Shown: piece by piece, positions 46,136-58,527 of the stretch
Numbering within the stretch: the first letter of the stretch is position 1
Layout: every line of letters starts with the position of its first letter
NCBI RefSeq assembly: GCF_000005505.3
Contig: NC_016131.3
Span: 64,279,355-64,343,354 of the forward strand
Direction of reading: 5' to 3'
From: Brachypodium distachyon
Taxonomy: Eukaryota; Streptophyta; Magnoliopsida; Poales; Poaceae
Length of the DNA: 64,000 nucleotides
Notes under the pieces: model-generated
The model's database searches: none
The model's input: the letters and a program-made list of their open reading frames with translations, nothing else
Told to the model about the DNA's origin: nothing
Position numbers and translations under genes: made by a program

Positions 46136-49073
46136 TAATGTTTACCTGTCCGATGGCTGTTCTTTGCTGCTTCAGGTTTGTAACTTCTACATTTAATTTA
46201 ACTCTTGTTATATTCTTATTCTAATTGCTCAAAGGCCTTCCCTCAAAAATATTTTTTTTGCTAAAAGGCCTCAAGTCTGTGTGGGATCCACTAATAAGCA
46301 AAGGTTCACATGATGGCATGATTCCTATGATGTATTAGCTTATACTGTATTAGAGTATGAGTACTTTCAGTGAATGCACCCAGTACCAGAGAATTTGGAA
46401 ATAGGGTGTTAACTGGTTGGAACTTTCTTAGGCCCATTGATGCACTTATTAGCTAAACAACTGGAGCACCAATACTTAGCGGTAATGTTCTTCAGGACCG
46501 GAGAACTCCGGCTCCAATGTCCGTAGCCTCCCAATACTTCTTCATGACAAGTCAAATTAAGCGGCGTAAACAATGCCCTTGCCCTATATGGTGGGTTAGT
46601 GTAGTAAGAAAAAGCTTTTGTATTAAAAGGTGCATATGTTTAGGTCCATCACTGTAGTTTACAATTTGAACTCCTATTACTATGTATTTGTGCTAATTAC
46701 TGGAGCACCATTTGCTTATTGCATACATCTGCAATTAATGGGCCTGTTCCTTTGTAGGAGTACAGTTTAGTCAAGAAACAAAATAATCTGAATCTTATGC
46801 ATATGATACGGTACTCTGTTCTTGTTGATTAGCTCTGATGTTCCCTCTCCCTCTGGCAAATATGATGGATCAGTTCTTATTAGCCAGACCAAAATATACA
46901 TATGGTACTTTGGCTGCGTTCATGTGCACCGTGTTAAAAAAAAAGATATTGGCGTGTACTAACATATATGAGACTCTTGTTTTACCAGAGACTTCCGAAG
47001 GATTATCTACTTGCATTTCAACTTGAAGACAGCGTTCAAAGCCAAGATTTACGTTAGCTGCCTAAGACTTTAAAATTGGCAGTGACTTCTGTGCTTCAGG
47101 TCAATTGGTCGTGCAGTGTTGAGCAGCATTGGTCCCAATTCTTGGTGTTTGCTGCATTGGCTTTGATCGATTTAACCACTATGGCCCATTTAGAGCATCT
47201 GAAGACAAATAGTTGGTCACCAACTTCAGTTTAGTAGTTTGTGTCTCCTTTATGTTTAGATCCTTCTTTTCTTTTATATGGAAGATACATCGTCTGATTT
47301 TTGGTTTCTGCTCAAATTGTGAACATCCAAACTTTAAAAAGTATTACACATAGCTTCCATTTCAGTATTGACCAGGTATACTCATATTTACATGTAAAGA
47401 GTCTAGTCTCTGGTGTGATATTTGCAGTTGATGTTTTGATTAGTACGTTTATATTAGTCAATTTTGTCTTAAAGCGTTTTTGCAATTACAACTTTCTGCC
47501 TTGTGTCTTGCTCACAATTTGGTAGGCTCGCAGGATTGCTAGTGAAAATCATGCGCACGAGGTGCATCTAGTATCCATGTGCAATTTCCGTGGCTCATAT
47601 CTACACATGCTTCCTTTCTGTACTAACACCAAGTTGTTTGGGTTCGTGGTTGCACGTCCGTTCGACCAAAACTGTAAAAAAACAGAGGCGTTGCTTGCAC
47701 GACTTAGTGGCAACATGGATCGTTGAGACTCGAAACGAAGCGGCATGGCAATGTGCACAAGCCATTTCCGGCAAAGCATCGAGGAAATTGAGCACGCGGA
47801 CGTCGTGTGTAGGAAGCGCCGTGCCCATGTTTGCTGATTCGATGGCCGGCGTGCTAGGAAGGCATGAGAAGCGATGCTGCTGCTTTAGGTGCGTAGCGTA
47901 ATGATGATGCGATGCACGGAGGGGAGGGGGGCTGTTACATTTGGCGAGCAGGCGACGCACGGCAAGTATCCATCAGCTGGAAAGATCCACCGGCCGCTCA
48001 TCACTTGTTTATCTTTCCATTCCGCTGTGCATCACTCCATGTACTAGTACATTTTTAAATTTCTTTGACAGGACTTGCCGTGGCGATGGCATGGCACGAG
48101 CCAAGTGGCCGGCCAGAGCCCAGAGGAAACAAAACAAATGAACTTTTTTGCGTAGATACGTGCAAGTTTTTGGGCGGCAATAGGCCGTCCTTGTTGACGA
48201 CGACCGGTACCGGCCGGACGCTTACAATAATGGGATCCCTGCAGTAATCACCGCTGATCAGGGATCCATGGTGCCCCACATCAACGCTGGAGGAGGAATC
48301 AGGCCATCAGCTCAGAGATCTGTCAGGAACTCGCAGAATGGATCTGCTGATCTGCACCACAGCACGTATCGGTGCAAATTTAAGACGTAATATTTCTACA
48401 TGAAATGCAAGGATGCAAATAGTTTCATGTGAAATTTCGCAACGCGTTATGTACATGTGTCCGTGTGACTAATCTTGTACTTTTGGGTAGTCCAAGGTGA
48501 TGTCACGTGGTTGAAAAATTCTTCGAGGATTATATAATTGAAGCCTCTCACACCTACCCACATTAAAAGGCGTAACGAAATTGACTCGTAGGCGTCAGTT
48601 TTGGCTCTCACATGTGCAGAACCTTAATTTTTAGTGATTTAACCAGGGGTCTCTTAATTGCCGTCACCATCGAAGAACAGTGAAGCCTCGACCGACAAAA
48701 GCCCTGCTCCAAAACCACGCAGCCAATTTACACGTTACACAATGATGTCTGGGACCGTAGCGATGCCTGGTCCCGCACGTCAGGGGTAGGGACTACAGTC
48801 TACAGGAGGTGTTTCCAGCGAAGGGTGAGCCCGGATGGGGACGCGGATTTAAACGTTGGAAAAAGTCACCGTGTCATGTGCATGCAGGCTGCGGGTCCCT
48901 GCGTCGGTGCTGGCTACAACTGGCGAAGTGATGGCGCTCCCTGTTTTGACAGCAGCGCCGGTTAACGGGTCTGGCTCTCGCTGCGGTTTTCTGTGGGACG
49001 GTCTCCACGCGTCTGTCTGATTAGAGAAATTTTAAATCGAAAAAAATATACTACTCCTACCGAAAGTTTTTAA
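46136..49073. other. Intergenic, no gene recognised
   Basis: 3' UTR of the PDCD2-like gene is likely in the first few hundred bases. GC-rich open frames at 47590-47960 have no family signal. A small inverted repeat (GGATCCCTG at 48233 and CAGGGATCC ending 48267) is present. The Adh-like promoter look at 48700-49000 cannot be tied to a gene. Confidence 0.4.
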
Positions 49074-49175
49074 ACTCCATATTACTCGTCTCAAATTTGT
49101 CCAAATATGAATGTATATATGTTTAAAAAAACGTCTTGATATATGTAATATTTCGACAAGTAATATGGATTGGAG
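49074..49175. mobile_element. Degenerate Stowaway-like MITE
   Basis: CTCCATATTACTCGTC at the left and GACAAGTAATATGGATTGGAG at the right are inverted copies. AT-rich centre. Confidence 0.5.
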
Positions 49176-50782
49176 TAAGATACTCTTTGTTCACAATTCT
49201 AATTTTGTTGTCACTGTATGCGGAATTTTCTTTTTCCTTCTTCCTTGATTTTTTTTTCTTCCTACCGGTTCCGTTTGCTTATTTCATCCGCTTCACCAGT
49301 CTTCTATTTTCGCTGCTAGTCATACTTCACCTCATGTTTTTTTTATGCCTTGTCATCATGCCGCCACATGCCCATGTAAGATTGTGGTATGCCGCTGTAG
49401 GGCGGAGCTTTGATCTTTTGTATTGGGGTCAACTGATGCTGATGACAATGATAGCTTGTAAATTCTTCAGAAAATTGCTTTCCATAATGAACATTGTATT
49501 GCAGAACTCTATATGATTTGAACAGATTATGGCTGGTACTCGTGTAAAAAAAAACATATAGGTGGTTTCATAGGATCGAGAAAATCTCTTCAAATCTTTC
49601 TAAGGCTTAGTCTTGTAAAAAATGAATATACGAGTAGCGTATAAAAGTTTCTTGAGTTAAATTACACAGCAATTGTCGCACATTACGATGTGAAAGAGAG
49701 TGCAAATTTAGAAGAATGACATGTGACTATCATCATGAAGCATTCAAGCTTGTAACATCACCAGGGAGGGACCATGCCATCCCTGGCCTGGCACCCCCTA
49801 AGAATTGGAATTTCTACTTAAATTCCTGCTTAGCCTTTGTAATTTCACCATATAAGATTTATATTTTTATGTTGGCCCCTCCTAATAAATCAATCCTTTT
49901 ATTCTGAACATCACGTCTAGCGTGGAAAACATCCATTTGTTTTAGCTAAAAACAACATTTCCATCGTTTTTACCCTTATTATTCAACCCGCAATTAGGGT
50001 GTCTCGCACTTTTTGGCGTTTTTCGCTTTCCACCCGATTCACGGACCAGGTGCCTCTAGTAGTACAACCCGGTCACTGCATACGCTGCAATGTCCAACCC
50101 CGACTACCCGTTATGGAGCAACACGGTCTCACGCTCCACCGCGCCAGGACGGGAAAACGTCGATTGACCGTGCGCCCCATTAATACTCTTGCCACCCAGA
50201 CGCGTACACAACAAACCACACCAAAAAGGGCGCTGAAACACGGGCCACCCTTCCCCACCTTCGTCTCGGCCCAACGATTAGGAAACTAATTATTCGTATT
50301 ACCGGGCGGCGGAGCGAGGCGACAAGGGGGAAAAGGAGCAGAAGCATCGCATCTCGAATCCGCGTCCTGCCATCTCTATTCTTCCCCTTCCTTCCTTCCG
50401 TTCCTCGCCTTCTTCCTCCTTCCCCAAGGCGAGCATCAGCGGCAGATTGATTCGATTTCGATCCCGTCCCCAGATTTTCTTCACCTCCCGATCGCTCCAG
50501 ACAGCCTCCGCAATCCCCTCCCCGAGGAGCCCCCCCACAACGTGCGTGCTCGCACACTCGCACTCGGCTCCATTATTAATTCCCCTTCCCCGTCCGTACT
50601 TCCAAAACCTCCCCGTCTTCCTCTCCTCCATCTCGTTCCACTCCCGCACGGCCGCATTGCTCGGCCGCGTCGCAGCGGCTTCATCCCTGCATTTTGTTTT
50701 GGGTTTGTTGGATTTGGTTTGGTTTGGTTTGGTTGCGAGGAGGGTTTGTTCGATCGGAGCGGGCGAGGGGAGGAATCGAGAA
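49176..50782. other. Upstream region of the GT34 gene
   Basis: No other gene seen. 50300-50782 is pyrimidine-rich and is probably promoter and 5' UTR of the glycosyltransferase. An in-frame open stretch reaches back to 50447, but the family start is at 50783. Confidence 0.45.
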
Positions 50783-52120
50783 ATGTGGGCGGTGGAGCGG
50801 GTGGTGGGGGAGCGGCGGATGCGGGAGATCCAGCGGTTCGCCCGGAACGCCAAGCTCACCGTGCTCTGCCTCCTCCTCACCGTCGTCGTGCTCCGCGGCA
50901 CCCTCGGGGCCGGCCGCTTCGGCACGCCGCAGCAGGACCTCATCGAGCTCCGCCACCGCTTCATCTCCCACCCGCAGCGCGCGCTTGCCGAGCACCACGA
51001 CGCCAGGTCCAGGGCCTCCAACTCCGCCGCGGGGAAGGTCGCCGACCGGGATGACGAGCCGGACCCGCCGCCGAGGACTCTCAGGGACCCGCCCTACACC
51101 CTGGGCCCCAAGATCTCCGACTGGGACGAGCAGCGGGCCGCCTGGCACCGCCGCCACCCGGAGTCCCCGCCCTTCCTCAACGACGTCAAGCCGCGGGTGA
51201 TGCTAGTCACGGGGTCCTCGCCCAAGCCCTGCGAGAACCCCGTCGGCGACCACTACCTGCTCAAGTCCATCAAGAACAAGATGGACTACTGCCGCATCCA
51301 CGGCCTCGAAATCTTCTACAACATGGCGCTGCTCGACGCCGAGATGGCTGGGTTCTGGGCCAAGCTCCCGCTCCTCCGGGCGCTGCTCCTCGCGCACCCG
51401 GAGGTCGAATTCCTCTGGTGGATGGACTCCGACGCCATGTTCACCGACATGGCATTCGAGCTGCCATGGGAGCGGTACGGCCCCTACAACTTCGTCATGC
51501 ACGGCTGGGATGAGATGGTCTACGACGACAAGAACTGGATTGGTCTTAACACGGGTAGCTTCTTGGTGCGCAACTGCCAATGGTCGCTTGATTTCCTTGA
51601 TACCTGGGCGCCGATGGGGCCGAAGGGTCCTGTCCGTATTGAGGCTGGGAGAGTGCTCACCAAGCACTTGAAGGACCGGCCAGTCTTTGAAGCCGACGAT
51701 CAGTCGGCCATGGTGTATATCCTTGCTACCCAGCGCGAGAAATGGGGTAATAAGGTGTATCTTGAAAATGGATACTATCTCCATGGCTATTGGGGGATCT
51801 TGGTGGACAGGTATGAAGAGATGCTTGAGAATTACAAGCCAGGGCTTGGTGATCATCGGTGGCCACTGGTCACTCACTTTGTCGGGTGCAAACCGTGTTC
51901 GAAATTCGGGGATTACCCCGTTGAGAGATGCCTCAAGCAGATGGACCGTGCTTTCAATTTTGGAGATAACCAGGTCTTGCAAATGTATGGGTTTGAGCAC
52001 AAGTCTCTTGCGAGCAGGAGGGTCAAGAGAATCAGGAACGAGACCAGCAACCCACTTGAGGTGAAAGATGATCTTGGGTTGCTCCATCCATCCTTCAAGG
52101 CCATGAAGACTACTACGTGA
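50783..52120 (+). CDS. GT34 glycosyltransferase, xyloglucan xylosyltransferase type
   Basis: Intronless, 445 residues. A short basic cytosolic tail is followed by one signal-anchor helix at about residues 28-45 (LTVLCLLLTVVVLRGTLG), a Pro-rich stem, then the GT34 catalytic domain from about residue 105. Visible motifs are DYCRIHGLEIFYNMA, the metal-binding DSD in WWMDSDAMF (residues about 214-217), NTGSFLVRNCQWSLDFLD, FEADDQSAM, YYLHGYW and VTHFVGCKPC. GT34 enzymes of this type are Golgi type II membrane proteins that add xylose from UDP-xylose to the glucan backbone of xyloglucan. The N-terminal anchor (VLRGTxG) is close to what I recall of the XXT3-5 group. The family also holds galactomannan galactosyltransferases, so the exact sugar is not certain. 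Start chosen because the anchor lies right behind it; further upstream is untranslated-like C/T-rich sequence. Confidence 0.88.
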   Translation: MWAVERVVGERRMREIQRFARNAKLTVLCLLLTVVVLRGTLGAGRFGTPQQDLIELRHRFISHPQRALAEHHDARSRASNSAAGKVADRDDEPDPPPRTLRDPPYTLGPKISDWDEQRAAWHRRHPESPPFLNDVKPRVMLVTGSSPKPCENPVGDHYLLKSIKNKMDYCRIHGLEIFYNMALLDAEMAGFWAKLPLLRALLLAHPEVEFLWWMDSDAMFTDMAFELPWERYGPYNFVMHGWDEMVYDDKNWIGLNTGSFLVRNCQWSLDFLDTWAPMGPKGPVRIEAGRVLTKHLKDRPVFEADDQSAMVYILATQREKWGNKVYLENGYYLHGYWGILVDRYEEMLENYKPGLGDHRWPLVTHFVGCKPCSKFGDYPVERCLKQMDRAFNFGDNQVLQMYGFEHKSLASRRVKRIRNETSNPLEVKDDLGLLHPSFKAMKTTT

Positions 52121-53046
52121 TAATTATAGTAAAATCCACTTATTTTGTTGGTTCGTTCTAGATCCTCTTGGATCAAAATCTTATAAGTTCTTTTTGTAGA
52201 CTCAGGGTGAAAACAAAGTTTGGGTTGGTATCACGGGATGGATATCTATGTTGTACTGTGAGATTTTAGAGCATGATGTTATGTTTATTGTTGGCATAAT
52301 CGATGTCTCACACTTCTAGAAATTGAGTTAGTGAAGGGAATTCTTCAGTTAATTGGTCACTACTCTCTAGTCTCTATATAATTTATCTGTAGAATTCCTA
52401 CTTTTGGTTGTTGGCTGAATGGTTTGGATTTTCGTGTTTCATACGTGTACATTCAGGTGCTTATTTGTCATTGTGTATTCTTTGGTAGGATATGGTTGTC
52501 TTTCTCAGCCAATTATTTTGCTTTCTTCTTTGCATTGCTATGGGTGGTAGTTGGGTTGCAGGATATCTTGTTTTGTCATATATCAGTGACCCTGAATCCT
52601 CTGTGGTACACCTAGCTGGCTAGCTGGAAGCAACTTTTGGTTTATGTATTGTCCTGCTTTGTCCTTATATTATCCTTTTCCATTTCAATCCGAATCACTT
52701 AGTATGGCTTGTGTGCAATACAATCAACTCGTTAATTCCTGTAATTGTTGTCAAATTGAGGGCTGATGGTTGCTTGTTAGGGCTAGATACTTTTATATGT
52801 TAGTTGGCATCTGGCGGTTACAAAATATGGCATATTGTTGGCTTAACGGTCTTTTGTACTGCAAATCAATGCCTTGTGGTGAACACAACTATTCGAACAG
52901 GTGGCAGGAGAGGTGTCTAGGGCTGCAAGAGGCGGCATCCTGGGCAGCGTATGATCGAAGATGTGGAGACTGGTTGAGGCTGTGAGGAAGTGTGATGGAT
53001 CAGGATAGCGTTTTTTCTGTGGCAACTGTATGCCTGTGGTCTGTAA
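52121..53046. other. 3' flank of the GT34 gene
   Basis: Likely 3' UTR then intergenic; no gene seen. Confidence 0.45.
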
Positions 53047-53155
53047 TGAAAACTGCTGCCTTGGCTAGGTGTTTCTTCTTGTCCTGATGAAAACTGCTGC
53101 CTTGGCTAGGTGTTTCTTCTTGTCCTGATGAAAACTGCTGCCTTGGCTAGGTGTT
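53047..53155. repeat. 41-bp tandem repeat, 2.7 copies
   Basis: TGAAAACTGCTGCCTTGGCT begins at 53047, 53088 and 53129; the first two units are identical. Recent slippage or replication repeat. Confidence 0.9.
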
Positions 53156-54010
53156 CTTCGACTGTGAGGAACCTTGTAGGTGACGTGCTTTCTAGCAACG
53201 GAAAGCCGAGTAAGAAACATATAAATGCAAATGCTTTGTGGATGAAACGTTATGTTTTTTTAGTTGCTAGTGTATCTGCAAAGCTGCTAAAGCCGATCGC
53301 TGGTTTTTGACAATGCTTCCATCTGTAATATGCAAACTAGAGCTGAATGCTGTGTCGAACCATTAGCTGCCGGTAAGTGCAGTACCTGAAGATGTGCCTG
53401 GGCTAACTGTCGTAGTAGAGTTTCGTTCTGCATACTGCGAGGGCTAGCAAGATTTTGGCATGTTCTGTGTGAACACGAGGGCAGCTATGGATCTGGAGCT
53501 TGGATTTTCAGTATCCTCTGTCACCACACGTTCAACCACAAGCTAATTTCGAGTTAAATTAGAAAAAAATCCTGATGCTCTCAGGTCAACGATTTGCTTC
53601 TCTCCATGCTGGGGTAATTAGTGCTCATGCCCCAATAAGTTCTCTTCTCTAGCTTCTAGGTAGTCAACTACGGTAGATACTGGAGCAGTATCAGGGGAGT
53701 GGTACTATTATTATAACAACATTTCACATGCCAAAGAAACAAAACTAAATTGATTTGGGCATTTAGCCACCAGCACATACAAGCGTGACAGAAACACTCA
53801 AGGACAGCAGAAACGAGCAGAATTGGGTCAAATAGGGTATGATTTCCAGACATTAAGTTGTCATACTCACACCTAGAAGAGCAAATGGCACCCTACTTTC
53901 TGTCCTAACATTCCCGGTAGCTTGAAGAGCAAATATTGCGTTCCAAATGCTGCTGGGTTCTTATTGATATGGTTTCCCCAGTGCGAGAGAATACAAGGCT
54001 GAACCGGTGC
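53156..54010. other. Intergenic, no gene seen
   Basis: No supported coding region on either strand. Confidence 0.45.
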
Positions 54011-55311
<1,301 letters not shown>

Positions 55312-56879
55312 ATGTCTAGGGCCCGGGCCAGCCCAAATAGCGAAGGGCGCGCGAAATGCCCGGCCCATGTGTGTTTTCTTCCTTTTTTTTTTTCTAACCA
55401 CATCGTTGAGCGTACGTGTAGCTGCTGCCCTAGCCGCAACAAAAAACGCATGTTTTAATCTCCGATGGTTTGTCTCGCCTGCGATACCTTATTTCGATTA
55501 CCACACCTGATCAACCAAACACTCGGTCATGTTGGATGGCTTCGCCACGCGCACTTAGAAGGAACTCCTAATATGGTCACACCAAGGTCTGGCCTTTTTT
55601 TTTCGGAAACAATTTGCTGGCAAGTGCATGTTCGTTATATCTGTTTGACCTCTGGCATGTCTAAATTTTTTTGATAATCCAGCACGTAAACAGAACAGGA
55701 TATGCAAAGTCACCACAAGTCATTACTCGGGCTGGCAAGGGGAGGCCCAGCATGAAGTGGTCAATCGGTGTGGGCAGAAATAGAACGTGCGTGCGATCGA
55801 CAGTGCAAGTCCCGATCACAGTTCACGTCCACTTCCTCCTCCACTATCGGTACCATCAGAGATTCATCGCTTTGACAAAGCACTACACCGGTGATGTACA
55901 GCAAATTCAGCAATACAGCACAGGCAGCTAGTCGGCCTTCTTTGGTCAAGACGATAAAGTACTCGTGTTGATTTACACACTGGCGTTACCACAGATTAGG
56001 ATCATCCGATCATCTTTCCCCCGTTTCCTCTTTTTTCACGCGACGAGGTCCTGCTGGGCTGAGTCCGGGATAAGGTCATAAGGAAGATCAGAGCGTGAAA
56101 CTGTAACAGAGTCCGGGATAAAGAAGCGTTTGATTGGGATTCGGGACGTGATTGTAACGACGCGACGCGAGATATCATATATATTGCCGCAAGCGCGACG
56201 CAGCCGGCGCGGACACGTCCATTTCACTGGCCACGTATCCCCAGAAGGCCAGAAAGCCGTGTGGACGTTTTTCTCCATGCCCACTTTCTGCTAGCTGCCT
56301 ACGCCGGCAGCTCTGTTTGGAGGAATGCTCTGCTAGCTCTCCTCGCCATGTCGCGCTTGCCGCGTCTGCCATTCCAGCATCGGAACGTTCGATGTGGGGA
56401 TGTAGAGAAAAAACCAAGCCCGTCGATACTACAAGTGGACCCTGGAATAAGTGGTGGCTTTTCTACGCGGATTCTCACGCCCGGCACCCCTATCTAGTCT
56501 CTCCAGGAGACCACGACACCGAAAGTTCTTTCGCAGTTCTGTACTTATTTTCTAATTTCCCCCACCCGCCATCTCTGACTCCAAGCCAGGTTTCCCCTCT
56601 GAACTCTGAAGAGGAACGAGAAAGAAGAGAGACCTCGCTTGCGGTTGAAGTGGCACAGGCCAACGCCACACACCGACACACAAGAGATTATTTTAAACTC
56701 CTTCGCCGTTGCATCCATCTCCCGCCTTCTGAAAATCCGATCCCCACACGCGGCCCGCGGGCGCATGAAACAGCTCGCCTGACGCTGCCAGACACGACCC
56801 AAGCAGCGGCGGCGATCTTGCGCCAGGAGCCCAGGACTCTTTCACTTCGTATTAGAGCGGAGAGCGGAATACCGGGAGA
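55312..56879. other. Intergenic, no gene recognised
   Basis: Abrupt change in sequence at 55312, where the DapL similarity ends. Open frames at 56317-57018 are GC-driven. No clear transposon end. Confidence 0.4.
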
Positions 56880-58527
56880 AGATTTGCAGGCGCCGACTTC
56901 AAGCCACGGAGATGGACTGCTGGAGCTGATCAGGTTCGCGCTGCTAAGCTACTCCTTCAATTCCTTGGGATCGTGCTCTGTTTTCCGCCTGCTTAGTTTG
57001 TCTTCGTTTCCACTCTGAACAGCATCAGCGAGTTTGACGATTCTTAGCCGTTGCAGCACATTAGCCATGGTCCCTCTGGTTTTTCTTTAAGCAATGCTTG
57101 ATGGTTTCATAAACCCTTTTAATACTCACTAAGTTTTGTTGATGCACATTCGGTGAATCGACATCAGACAGCCACACAGGGCAAGGCAAAGCAAGGCAAG
57201 TAGTGAGTAGCTGATTGCATATGCTCCCGTTGATTCGGTGCCATAAGGGAAATCTAGGTAATTATGTGAGCAGATTACAATTGTAGAATGTAGTACTTGG
57301 TGCCAACCTCTAAAACTTTGTGTAACCACGGCCGTTTTTAGCAAATCCTTACTCTATATTTGAAGTAGCAACGGCCATGTCCCTGTCCTTGTGAGCGCCT
57401 CTTTTTTTTTTGTTACAAAGCTGGGTTCTTCGGTTCTTCCACTGTTGGATCCAGCATTCTTCAGGAAATTGTAGAGCTAACATTCTTCAAGAAATTTCAC
57501 GTCTCTTCTATCTATCGCCGCCTTTCTACGTACCATACTGATAGCGATGCCCCCTTGGTTTGTTAAACACCGAGTATTGTTCACTTGTTCAGCCGCCTCG
57601 AGCCGGTGGAAATCCCTGACCCTGAGCAAGAAGACAACCACTAAGTCACATGGATGTCACCGAATATTCTTGCCTTTAGTTGCTTATTTTTATGCCCGCT
57701 TTCAGAGAGATCAGCTCGTTAAAAGTACGTCATTTCCAAACAGAAAACACACACAAAGCGATCAAAGTTCGGCTAACTGAAGAAAGGAGAAAAATATTTA
57801 AAGTTAGGCTATGTAAAGAGCTGCAGCTTGCCATTGCACCAAGATGACAAGGTTATGTTGGACTTGGGACACTCCGGAGTCCGATGCATGTTGATGCATT
57901 AACTATCTGTCTCGTGATCTCAAGTAACTTGAGAACATATCTGTATTTCTGTACCATGGTCCTATCGACAGCAATTGAAACTTCATTTACTGAACAGCAT
58001 CCAGCATTGTACTGTCACAATAAGAGGCGGTAATATTCCTTGCAAGATCGAGCGGCAGTAATGTCTGGTTGTGGTGAAGGAAGCCTTAAAAGATGCTGCG
58101 TGTGTGGTGACAGAGGGTCACAGGCCAGGTACATGAAGTCAATCAAGTCATGGACTACTGATCTTGTTTTAGTACTACTAGTAGGCCACACTAGGCCAGG
58201 GCCAGCCATGTTTGACCCGATGGTCAACGCTGCAGAAACAGTGTTACGGTACTCACAGACTCGTCAGTTTGGGCGAGTTAAAAAGAAGGCCAAATAAATG
58301 GCCAGTCAGCATCACACTGATCCGGTCGTTCTGGTTGTGCTGCTGCAGCTGCGTGTTGGCATATTTTTTTACAGTTGACAGTCGAGACTTTGTCTAGTCG
58401 TGACAATTTAAGCGAGCTGAAACTTCGACGTGTTACCTGCAGATTAATAGACACGTACGACATGCTGTTCTGAACTCTCGAAGTGCTCTTCTACTGTTTG
58501 GGCGAGGAGTTGGGGCGGCAGCGAGAG
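56880..58527 (+). promoter_or_regulatory. Possible leader exon and leader intron of the PLAC8 gene
   Basis: A C/T-rich stretch at 56560-56900 ends in a good donor (GATCAG followed by GTTCGCGCTG at 56931), with no gene of its own. The next supported ORF on this strand is the PLAC8-type gene, 1.6 kb on. A leader intron would explain the gap, but no acceptor could be fixed. Confidence 0.25.

Noticed and set aside
47590..47960. Open frames on both strands
   Set aside because: No family pattern and no plausible exon neighbours.
50447..50782. In-frame extension upstream of the GT34 start
   Set aside because: C/T-rich leader-like sequence; the anchor helix of the family fits directly behind 50783.
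51203..52087. 294-codon minus-strand frame over the GT34 gene
   Set aside because: Antisense shadow of the GT34 coding sequence; no family signal.
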